Source: JANXQG01 sp037147235
GTDB taxonomy: Bacteria; Planctomycetota; Planctomycetia; Pirellulales; Thermoguttaceae
DNA: 33,109 nt
Assembly (NCBI GenBank): GCA_037147235.1
Contig: JBAWVO010000035.1
Coordinates: 1-33,109, forward strand
Direction: 5' to 3'
Under the pieces are notes generated by a model. The model was not told the DNA's origin. It did no database searches and worked only from the letters and a program-made list of their open reading frames with translations. The position numbers and the translations under genes were made by a program. Position 1 is the first letter of the stretch; the number at the start of each line of letters is the position of its first letter. This document shows, piece by piece, positions 24,540 through 31,487 of the stretch.

Positions 24540-25880
24540 TCATCGCGTTGCCGCCTTAATGCTCTTTGGGACAGAACCTGCGAGGATCTCGCCGGAAAGG
24601 AGTTTGGGGAGGAGGGTGTCGCGCAGGGCAGCAAGAACGCCAGATTGGGTTTTGTTTGTTTTGATATGGGCGTCAGTTCTTGTGATAAGCCATTGGTAGG
24701 CGTCCTGGATTGTTCGTGGGGGAAGAACAATCGGGAGGTAGCTTACCGAATCAAAAGTGATTTGCGGAAATGTCCCGGATCGCGACTCAGCTTGGATTTG
24801 AAATTCAGTCAGCGTTTCAGTGCTAGTCAGGATGCGATATAGCAAGCGGGAATGAATCTCGGACGAACCGCGAATCACCATGAACTTGGTTGAGACGACG
24901 TATTCGCTGGCATCGAAGTCCACATATGCGAACCGCTTGTTGGCTGGCCGAATCTCGCTAAGAAGGATATTATCTGGGGCGATCGCCTTCTTTGCCTGGC
25001 CCGGTAAGCCGGTTGGGTCGCTTCGATTGCTGTGAAGGAAATCACCGTCCAGAACGTCTCCGGTGTTGACGAACACAACATCAACATTGCTGCTGAAGTC
25101 AAAAGTGTTTGAGACATTCTGTGCAACCTGGCCAAGTGTCGTGACCTTCCACCCCTTCGGTATCGGCCCCAACTCCGACTCCTCGAACTCATCAGGAAAC
25201 AACTTCGCCGTAGCCGCATCCATGCCTTCGGGCTTCCGACCATCCATCTTGGCTCGCACGGGGTCAAAGTCCACGAACCAATTCTTGAAGATCGCCCGCG
25301 CCATCGCCTCCAGCGTCTCATTGATCCGCCGGTTCAGTTCGATCTTGTCGTCCAGCGTGCCGAGGATGTGGGCAATGGCTTTTTGAACAGTGAGGGGCGG
25401 GAGGATCAGCGGCGTGTTGCGTAGAATGCCGAGATTCGTATGGGGCACGCCGGTCTGGATCGAGTTCTGTCGAATGTAAGCCTGCTGCTCGGCGCTGGTG
25501 AAAACGTAATAGAGAAACATAGCGTCGGCCTTCTCGGCATCGACAGTTAGTTTCATCTGACTCTGTGAAATCAGGTATCGGACTGCGCCCATCTTCGGAA
25601 CCAATGCCACTTGGCCAAGAGTCCCCCGCTGCGTGAAAACGAGATCCCCACGCGCGGCGCAGTTGGAAACAAGCGAGTCGGCTTTCTCAGGCGTCACGTA
25701 TACAAAATCGCCATCGACCCATCTACCGTGGCCCAAGTTCGTACCTCGAATGACTGGAACTCCGCTCGGCACGTAGTCGCGTGAAACCAAATCTGAACCG
25801 AATGGTCCACCAACGAGCGCATTACGGCTTGTAGCCGCAACGTCACCGACGATGCAATCGGTTATTGTTTCACGCGCCAT
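24540..25880 (-). CDS. hsdS: Type I restriction-modification specificity subunit HsdS
   Basis: 446-aa specificity subunit with two target recognition domains. TRD1 is about residues 10-160. Central conserved region LPPLTVQKAIAHILGTLDDKIELNRRI...FVDFDPVRAK is at about 159-212. TRD2 is about 245-385, and the C-terminal repeat LPPRTIQDAYQWLITRTDAHI...LLPKLLSGEI is at about 385-432. The two halves should contact a bipartite target; the recognised bases cannot be predicted. The ATG lies inside an 11-nt overlap (ATGGCGCGTGA) with the preceding short frame. It is followed by a repeat-rich gap before hsdR, so hsdR may have its own promoter. Confidence 0.95.
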   Translation of the reverse strand: MARETITDCIVGDVAATSRNALVGGPFGSDLVSRDYVPSGVPVIRGTNLGHGRWVDGDFVYVTPEKADSLVSNCAARGDLVFTQRGTLGQVALVPKMGAVRYLISQSQMKLTVDAEKADAMFLYYVFTSAEQQAYIRQNSIQTGVPHTNLGILRNTPLILPPLTVQKAIAHILGTLDDKIELNRRINETLEAMARAIFKNWFVDFDPVRAKMDGRKPEGMDAATAKLFPDEFEESELGPIPKGWKVTTLGQVAQNVSNTFDFSSNVDVVFVNTGDVLDGDFLHSNRSDPTGLPGQAKKAIAPDNILLSEIRPANKRFAYVDFDASEYVVSTKFMVIRGSSEIHSRLLYRILTSTETLTEFQIQAESRSGTFPQITFDSVSYLPIVLPPRTIQDAYQWLITRTDAHIKTNKTQSGVLAALRDTLLPKLLSGEILAGSVPKSIKAATR

Positions 25881-25998
25881 AGCCCAAGCCCTCCAGTTTC
25901 GAGCGAATTGCCTTTTCTAGCTTCCTTGACTCCGCAAACTGTTCGTTCAACCAGCGTATTGCTATCGCGTTCCTGCGTGCCGTTGTCTTCTCAACCAT
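25870..25998 (-). CDS. Duplicated HsdM C-terminal tail, 42-aa frame
   Basis: The peptide ends NEQFAESRKLEKAIRSKLEGLGYGA, nearly the same as the HsdM end (EQFAESRKLEKAIRSNLGGLGYGG). It starts ATG-GTT-GAG, overlapping the preceding gene's stop by 8 nt, and ends overlapping the hsdS start by 11 nt. It is either translated as a small coupling peptide or a relic of duplication of the hsdM 3' end. A longer upstream extension of the frame to 26127 is a shadow of the neighbouring gene. Confidence 0.5.
   Translation of the reverse strand: MVEKTTARRNAIAIRWLNEQFAESRKLEKAIRSKLEGLGYGA
25876..25950. repeat. 75-bp direct repeat, copy 1 (hsdM tail copy)
   Basis: Direct repeat with 26328-26402; by hand alignment about 66 of 75 positions agree. 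The copies flank the 113-aa gene at a spacing of 452 bp. Confidence 0.85.
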
Positions 25999-26332
25999 GA
26001 CTTTTCCCTTGCAGTTCGATGTCTCCGGGGTCAACGGGAGCCAGGAATCCTGGGTGGACATTCCATTGTTGTCCGTCGTGGGTGGCAATGCTGGCGGTTT
26101 TCTTGTTGAGTCGGATGATGACGCCAACCGTCCGCTCGCCGGATGTGCTCTGAAAGCTCACCCGGTCGCCCACGTTGAAGCGGGCCAGCATGGTCGTACT
26201 ACGGGCCTGGCCGATGAGCTTGAGCCGATCGACAATCAGGCGGTTAAGGAAACGGAGATCCTCTTCGCTCATCCGCCGGATGGCCTCTGCCGCTGCCGCT
26301 CGGTCCACCAGTTCCCACTTCTCACCCGCCAT
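25991..26332 (-). CDS. 113-aa SH3/KOW-like protein inserted between hsdM and hsdS
   Basis: I do not recognise a named family. An N-terminal helical part (about 1-45: AAEAIRRMSEEDLRFLNRLIVDRLKLI) is followed by a beta-rich segment FNVGDRVSFQSTSGERTVGVIIRLNKKTASI (about 49-80), which resembles KOW or SH3-like barrels that bind nucleic acid or protein. The ATG overlaps the hsdM stop by 11 nt (ATGGCGGGTGA), so it is cotranslated with the methylase. Its stop overlaps the following short frame. It may be an accessory subunit or chaperone of the modification complex, or simply a passenger (inference). Confidence 0.75.
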   Translation of the reverse strand: MAGEKWELVDRAAAAEAIRRMSEEDLRFLNRLIVDRLKLIGQARSTTMLARFNVGDRVSFQSTSGERTVGVIIRLNKKTASIATHDGQQWNVHPGFLAPVDPGDIELQGKSHG

Positions 26333-27896
26333 AGCCCAAGCCCCCCAGGTTCGAGCGAATTGCCTTTTCGAGCTTTCGCGACTCCGCGAACTGCTCGGTC
26401 AAAGTACCCACCAGCCGCTGCATCTTCTCGCCAAACGGTTCGCCATCGTCTTCCACGTCTTCGGCCCCGACATAGCGGCCTGGTGTGAGGACGTGGCCAT
26501 GCTGCTGGATCTCTTCAAGTTTGGCCGACTTGCAGAAGCCGGAAATATCCTTGTACTTCTTCTTGCAGTCCTTATCGCCACGCCAAGCATGGTACGTATC
26601 GGCAACCCGCTGGATTTCCTCGTCGGTCAGTTCCCGATGTACGCGGTCGATCAGGACACCCAACTTGCGGGCGTCGATAAAAAGCGTCTCACCTCGCCGA
26701 TCCCGGAACCGACCGTTCTTCCTATTGCGGGCGATGAACCAGAGGCAGACGGGGATCTGTGTGGTGTAGAATAACTGACCGGGCATGGCTACCATGCAGT
26801 CAACGAGATCGGCCTCAACAATGGCCTTGCGGATCTCGCCCTCGCCCGACTGGCCGGAACTCATCGAGCCGTTTGCCAGCACAAACCCAGCATAGCCGCT
26901 GGGAGCCAAGTGGTGAATGAAATGCTGAACCCAGGCATAATTGGCGTTTCCCTTCGGTGGAATGCCATACTTCCAACGCACGTCCTCTTCGTTGCGAAAC
27001 CAGTCAGAGTCGTTGAACGGCGGATTCGCCAGAATGTAATCGGCCTTCAGGTCTTTGTGCAGATCGCGGCGGAAGGTGTCGGCATTCTCTGCCCCAAGGT
27101 CGCCCTCAATACCGCGAATGGCGAGGTTCATCAGTGCCAATTTGCGAGTTGTAGGATTGGATTCCTGGCCGTAGATTGCAATGTCGCCAATTCGCCCACC
27201 GTGGGCCTCAATGAACTTCTCGCTTTGGACAAACATGCCAGCGGAACCGTAGCAGGGGTCATAGACCCGGCCCTTGTACGGGGCCAGCATCTCAACCAGC
27301 AGGCGGTCAATACAACGGGGCGTCCAGAATTGACCACCTCTTTTGCCCTCGGCACTGGCGAACTGGGAGAGGAAGTATTCATAGACCCGGCCCAAAATGT
27401 CTTTGGAACGGTCCTCCTTGCTCCCCAGGCCGATGGTGGCGATGAGGTCGATCAGTTCGCCCAATCGCTGCTTGTCCAGCGACGGCCGGGCGAAGTCTTT
27501 GGGCAAAACACCCTTGAGCCGGGGATTGTCTCGCTCGATGGCAACCATCGCGTCGTCCACGATCTTCCCGATAGTCGGCTGCTTGGCCTTGCCTTGCAGG
27601 TGCGCCCAGCGGGCTTCCTTCGGCACCCAGAAGACATTCTCGGCACGGTATTCGTCGGCATCTTCGGGGTCAGCTCCCTCTCCTTTGGCAGCCAGAAGCC
27701 GCTGGTGCATCTCCTCGAAGGAGTCGGATATGTACTTGAGGAAGATCAGCCCCAGGACGACGTGCTTGTACTCTGCCGCGTCCATGTTGTTGCGCATCTT
27801 GTCGGCCGCCAGCCAGAGTTTGGCCTCGAACCCCAGATTTGCCCCGTTGCCGTTGGATTTGCTCGCACGAGCGGAGGATGCCTTCTTGGCTGCCAA
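26322..27896 (-). CDS. hsdM: Type I restriction-modification methyltransferase HsdM
   Basis: 524-aa N6-adenine methyltransferase. The N-terminal helical HsdM domain (LWLAADKMRNNMDAAEYKHVVLGLIFLKYISDSFEE, about 27-62) is followed by GGQFWTPRCIDRLLVEML (188-204), AdoMet motif I DPCYGSAGMF (213-222, canonical DPCCGSGGM) and catalytic motif IV NPPF (291-294). The C-terminal part has LFIDARKLG and the EQFAESRKLEKAIR helix. The start is TTG (TTG-GCA-GCC-AAG) with AGGT about 11 nt upstream. It is the first gene of the hsd operon. The upstream 690 bp carry only repeats; I see no clear promoter there. Confidence 0.96.
   Translation of the reverse strand: MAAKKASSARASKSNGNGANLGFEAKLWLAADKMRNNMDAAEYKHVVLGLIFLKYISDSFEEMHQRLLAAKGEGADPEDADEYRAENVFWVPKEARWAHLQGKAKQPTIGKIVDDAMVAIERDNPRLKGVLPKDFARPSLDKQRLGELIDLIATIGLGSKEDRSKDILGRVYEYFLSQFASAEGKRGGQFWTPRCIDRLLVEMLAPYKGRVYDPCYGSAGMFVQSEKFIEAHGGRIGDIAIYGQESNPTTRKLALMNLAIRGIEGDLGAENADTFRRDLHKDLKADYILANPPFNDSDWFRNEEDVRWKYGIPPKGNANYAWVQHFIHHLAPSGYAGFVLANGSMSSGQSGEGEIRKAIVEADLVDCMVAMPGQLFYTTQIPVCLWFIARNRKNGRFRDRRGETLFIDARKLGVLIDRVHRELTDEEIQRVADTYHAWRGDKDCKKKYKDISGFCKSAKLEEIQQHGHVLTPGRYVGAEDVEDDGEPFGEKMQRLVGTLTEQFAESRKLEKAIRSNLGGLGYGG
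26328..26402. repeat. 75-bp direct repeat, copy 2 (true hsdM end)
   Basis: Partner of 25876-25950. This copy is the genuine 3' end of hsdM. Confidence 0.85.
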
Positions 27897-28586
27897 AAGA
27901 AACTACCTTTCTTTTTGGGCCGGCCGGCGGGCCGCCGTGGAAAGGGTAAGACACAGCAGCCCACCGACTCGATTTCATCCCAGTTGCGTTGCAACCGCGA
28001 CTGGAAACCCAAGCAGAAAGTCTACCACCGTGGGAGGGATTGTTCAACGGGTGGCGAGAAAACGGGGGCGAGAAGTGCAGGCCGATAGTCCGCCGTAACC
28101 GCGATCAACACCGGGGCCAGGAAATCAAGTGACCGGTGGATCCGATGCTCAGGGGAATTTATGCCCCTTTTCCGCCGAAGGCGGTATTAGGCCCGTGCTT
28201 TAGCACGGGTTACACGACCAAAACCTCCCATTCCCCCCGCGTCCCGACCGCCTACGGCGGTCGGGACGCGGGGGCGGTCGATCACGGTCATTCCAAAACC
28301 CGCCCTAAAGGGCGGGCCTAGTACCGGCTGCGCCGGGAATGACCATAAATGGCCATGAAGACGCGACTCGTAGGCTTCACCGCGCAACTCCACCGTTCTT
28401 GCGGGGAGTCGTCGAATTGTCCAGTCCCATCCCACGGAGCCGCGGCCTACATTACCTGCCCTTAGAGCCAGGTCGCAAGTTGGCTAGTACTGAGTCCCAT
28501 CCCACGGAGCCGCGGCCTACATTGCCTGCCCTTAGAGCCAGGTCGCAAGTTGGCTAGTACTGAGTCCCATCCCACGGTGTCGCGGC
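27897..28586. other. Repeat-rich intergenic region before hsdM
   Basis: 690 bp with no convincing gene. It contains GC-rich palindromes (28176-28344) and a 70-bp tandem repeat (28423-28600). Short frames here translate palindromes and are not credible. Confidence 0.7.
28192..28344. repeat. Palindrome cluster
   Basis: Four hairpins in series: CCCGTGCTTTAGCACGGG (28192-28209); a perfect 19-bp stem with 3-nt loop (28234-28274, arms starting CCCCCGCGTCCCGACC); CCCGCCCTAAAGGGCGGG (28299-28316); CCGGCTGCGCCGG (28324-28336). The last two are enclosed by inverted GGTCATTCC (28286-28294) and GGAATGACC (28336-28344). Repeat or MITE remnants, possibly with terminator activity. Confidence 0.75.
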
Positions 28587-28600
28587 CTACATCGCCTGCC
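28423..28600. repeat. 70-bp tandem repeat, 2.5 copies, reaching into a gene end
   Basis: AGTCCCATCCCACGG recurs at 28423, 28493 and 28563 with an exact 70-bp period. The first two units are nearly identical over the full length. The third, partial copy carries the stop codon (TAG, 28589-28587) and last codons of the next gene, so each unit includes a copy of that gene's 3' end. Confidence 0.85.
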
Positions 28601-29177
28601 CGCGTTGCCCCCTCGGCCCGGGCATTGATGGGCCAGGCGAGACGTTGGAATATGGTGCAGTGGCTTGGCCGGGCATCGCCTGCGGTCCTGCCTGCCAGGC
28701 CCCAGCACCAATAGGCCCGGCACCGGCAGGCCCGGCACCGGCAGGCCCCTGGCCGGAAGACATCGGGCCGTAGCCATTTGACTGGCGGTTCAGGCCGTAA
28801 GGGTTCTGCCAGGAATCAAACGGCTGTGTCCAGGGGCCTTGCGGATTACCCCAGGGTCCGAAAGGTGTCGCTCCGGCGCGGTAGGGACGTTCCCACTCGC
28901 CATAGGGCCGGATCGCCGTGCCCGCGCCCCAGGTTTGCACGAGGTTTAAGTGATCGGCGCCAAGCTGGATAAGCTGATGCCGGTAGCCGCTTTCCTGATA
29001 GGTCGGATCGTTAGGCACGATCGACGGCCGTTCCGGCTCGTATTGGGCCACGCGCTGGCCGGTAACCGGCGAATGCGTGTAATAACCGGGGCGAAAGATC
29101 CAACTTACGTCGCTGGCCTGGGCCGCGGAAACAACGAAGCTACTCAGAACGAAGAAAATCGCGTGGTGCAGTCTCAT
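28587..29177 (-). CDS. Secreted Gly/Pro-rich protein of unknown function
   Basis: 196 aa. A signal peptide (MRLHHAIFFVLSSFVVSAAQA) is followed by SDVSWIFRPGYYTHSPVTGQRVAQY. The second half is low-complexity (PYRAGATPFGPWGNPQGPW..., and a GAGPAGAGPIGAGAW run about 145-160). Related short exported proteins with YxHxPxTGxRVxQY-type motifs occur in planctomycetes (from memory, no search). Probably surface or periplasmic. The TAG stop belongs to the 70-bp repeat family. No operon partner; 49 bp separate it from the lipoprotein gene upstream. Confidence 0.72.
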   Translation of the reverse strand: MRLHHAIFFVLSSFVVSAAQASDVSWIFRPGYYTHSPVTGQRVAQYEPERPSIVPNDPTYQESGYRHQLIQLGADHLNLVQTWGAGTAIRPYGEWERPYRAGATPFGPWGNPQGPWTQPFDSWQNPYGLNRQSNGYGPMSSGQGPAGAGPAGAGPIGAGAWQAGPQAMPGQATAPYSNVSPGPSMPGPRGQRGQAM

Positions 29178-29226
29178 GGTGGTGTAGTTTGAGTGCGCCG
29201 CTGAACAGAAAGTTCTGTCAGGGGCC

Positions 29227-29718
29227 TCAGAGGTTATTGGGCCTTTCGACCATTAACTCGTCCGTGTCCGGGTCGTAAACGTAGCGGTGTCCTGCCGGCA
29301 ACGTGGGTAATTGAAGATGGTTTTCCTTGATGATTCGATCCATGAACTCCTGATGCGTCTTCGGAAAGTGTTCCTCGCTCGCCTTGTAGAGATCCAGTGC
29401 CTTTCGTATCTGGCCCAAAACAATCTGTTCCCTGACGGTCCACATAGTCTTGACCGGCATGGTGATCATGTCGCCACCATAGCCGCGACCTTTCTCGCCC
29501 ATGCCCACGGCCGCCTTCTCACGCACCGTGCCGGGTTTCATCTCGGCCGTGGTTTTCTCGGGCGTCTTCTGATTTTCAGGGGCATTTTTTTCCGTAGCAT
29601 TCGGCTCCACCGCCTTGTTTACGGCAGGAACGTCGGGCTTCGGACCGCTCGGAATCGGCCCTTCCAGACCGCAGCCGGTCGTAAACATCAGGCAGACGGG
29701 CAGAAAGAAAATCTTCAT
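29227..29718 (-). CDS. Putative lipoprotein
   Basis: 163-aa protein starting MKIFFLPVCLMFTTGCGLEG; the TTGC lipobox places the lipidated Cys at residue 16. A Pro/Glu/Lys/Thr-rich linker (about 20-65) is followed by a folded C-terminal domain with TMWTVREQIVLGQIRKALDLYKASEEHFPKTHQEFMDRI and ...VYDPDTDELMVERP. The helical part resembles the type II secretion pseudopilin-like EFxxR domains often attached to planctomycete lipoproteins, without certainty. The ATG overlaps the surE stop (ATGA, 4 nt), so it is translationally coupled to surE. I reject the longer frame to 29769, which puts Arg-rich residues in front of the signal peptide. Confidence 0.75.
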   Translation of the reverse strand: MKIFFLPVCLMFTTGCGLEGPIPSGPKPDVPAVNKAVEPNATEKNAPENQKTPEKTTAEMKPGTVREKAAVGMGEKGRGYGGDMITMPVKTMWTVREQIVLGQIRKALDLYKASEEHFPKTHQEFMDRIIKENHLQLPTLPAGHRYVYDPDTDELMVERPNNL

Positions 29719-30551
29719 GGGCTTTCTCCTCCGTGGCTTTCCGGCGGTGGGGAGAGGCGAATCGGCCATTTCTCCATCTCCGTCAGAACGGTTTGTTTGG
29801 TCATGTTGAAGTCCAGCGGTGTGATCGTGATCCGGCCCTGGGCGATTGCGGAGAGGTCGGTCTCATGTTCGGCGAGCAGCGGAGCCTGACCGCTTTTGAG
29901 CCAATAATACGGACGGCCAAACGGGTCTTGGCGCTTCTCAAAGCGGTCGCCGTAACGGGTTACGTTCATCGGCACGACCTGAAGGTGCGGCTCGCCGGAA
30001 AGGGCCGCCGTGGGGATGTTGATGTTGTAAAGCTCGGGTTCCGGTCCCTTGGCGGCCAGAATTTGCTCGATGATCCGGCGGGTCAGGCAGGCAGCTTTTT
30101 CAAACTGGAAATGCTGTTCGTATTGCAGCGAAACCGCGATGCTGGTGATGCCAAAAAACGCGCCTTCGATGGCTGCGGCCACCGTGCCGGAGTAAAGGAT
30201 ATTGATGCCCGCGTTCAGGCCGGCGTTGATTCCGCTGACCACCAAATCGGGCGGCTGCGGACAGAACTCCGCCACGCCGATTTTCACACAATCGGCCGGG
30301 CTGCCTTCGACGGCCCAACCCCAACGCTCATCGCTCCCCCCTGCCATCCGCTCGTTCTGGAAGACCTCCTTCACAATCAGGGGGGTCAAATAGGTGATCG
30401 CATGGCCGACGCCGCTTTGTTCGGTGGCCGGTGCAACGACGCAAACCTCACCCAACTTTGCCAGTTCCCTTTGCAGGGCAGCCAGTCCGGGGGCGTAAAT
30501 GCCATCGTCGTTGGTCAAAAGGATAAGACTCAGTTTCCATGCTCCCCCCAC
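29715..30551 (-). CDS. surE: 5'/3'-nucleotidase SurE
   Basis: Survival protein E, a metal-dependent nucleoside monophosphate phosphatase. Motifs are ILLTNDDGIYAPGLAAL (Asp-Asp metal site), VVAPATEQSGVGHAIT, GSPADCVKIGV, and VSGINAGLNAGINILYSGTVAAAIEGAF. The C-terminal part is normal in length. The start is uncertain: the natural family start would be MKLSLILLTNDDG, but the ATG reads ATG-GAA-ACT in another frame. The in-frame candidates are GTG at 30551 (chosen) or GTG at 30590. A G inserted after ATG would explain this. The 3' end overlaps the lipoprotein gene start. Confidence 0.88.
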   Translation of the reverse strand: MGGAWKLSLILLTNDDGIYAPGLAALQRELAKLGEVCVVAPATEQSGVGHAITYLTPLIVKEVFQNERMAGGSDERWGWAVEGSPADCVKIGVAEFCPQPPDLVVSGINAGLNAGINILYSGTVAAAIEGAFFGITSIAVSLQYEQHFQFEKAACLTRRIIEQILAAKGPEPELYNINIPTAALSGEPHLQVVPMNVTRYGDRFEKRQDPFGRPYYWLKSGQAPLLAEHETDLSAIAQGRITITPLDFNMTKQTVLTEMEKWPIRLSPPPESHGGESP

Positions 30552-30590
30552 CCTTACGGTGAGAAATGCGAACTGACCGGCGGGAACCAC

Positions 30591-31487
30591 GATGAGCTAA
30601 ATGAGTGCCGCCGCGTTGTTCAGGAAGAGATTCGATCCACAAAGCTCAGTTTCCATCATAATTGGGAGCCTCCCCAATTGCAATGATGCGATGCTAACTC
30701 CTAACTTCCTAACTTCTCGTTTGGATTGTTTCCAGTTGCAATTTGCAAGGCATCGGTTAGAATGAAGGGTTCGTGTCTCTTTCCACTAGAAAAACACCAT
30801 TTAATAAACTGAGGTGCTTCGGGCAATCCGCTTGGAATGTCGGAGCATAGTGTATTGCGAGTATTCGACGGGTTCTGGAATTGACCGCAAGAACCAACGG
30901 ATGCGTGAGGTTGAGCGAGTGGTAGGTTGGATTCTTATTCTGTTTCGGTGGCTAATTGCGATGCCAGATCGCGCCGCGCGGATCCTGGAAACAGGACGAA
31001 CCGTCGTGGCCGGCATGGTTGTCGTTGATTGGGCTGTCGCACAATGGGGCTGGCGACTACGTGAACGTGGGTCGCTTGTCCAAGAATTGCCGCATCTCCT
31101 CAGCATCCCTTGGATGACGTACTGTCTTGGGCAAGGATGGATCAGCGCGCCGCCGGGGCTTATGCCTGCCCTGGTATCACGGGCATCTGCCCTGCCATCA
31201 CGGGAATCATCCCGGGGGGTTCAGGGGGCTGCTTTTTGCGGCGCGACGAGTTTCATCCTTAATGACCACTTCTTGTCTTGCTTTGAGTGCGCGCGGGGTT
31301 TCAAGGCCCTGCCCTCGGGGCATTGGGTCACTCAACCAACCTCTCGATGCTCGCATGCGCCGCCGGTCTCTAGCCGGCGGTCCGTACCATGGGCTGGTCC
31401 GCATGTCGGCAGCCGTATTGTCGGGCTATGACTTCGCAGTGCGCTGTTTGCCAAGCACTCTGGAACTGAAAACTGAGAGGTAGGGTC
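30591..31487. other. Intergenic region between surE and rny
   Basis: About 900 bp with no recognisable protein. It has a copy of ATGGAAACTGAG (minus strand, 30657-30646) matching the surE start region, an AATTGGGAGCCTCCCCAATT palindrome (about 30660-30679), degenerate heptamers (30694-30718), and a hairpin CCGCCGG/CCGGCGG (31360-31380). A 205-codon plus-strand frame (30814-31431) exists, but its sequence is not protein-like in the second half. A structured RNA cannot be excluded. Confidence 0.5.

Noticed and set aside
30814..31431. 205-aa plus-strand protein
   Set aside because: No recognisable domain; the second half looks like translated repeat and hairpin sequence, with no good ribosome-binding site.
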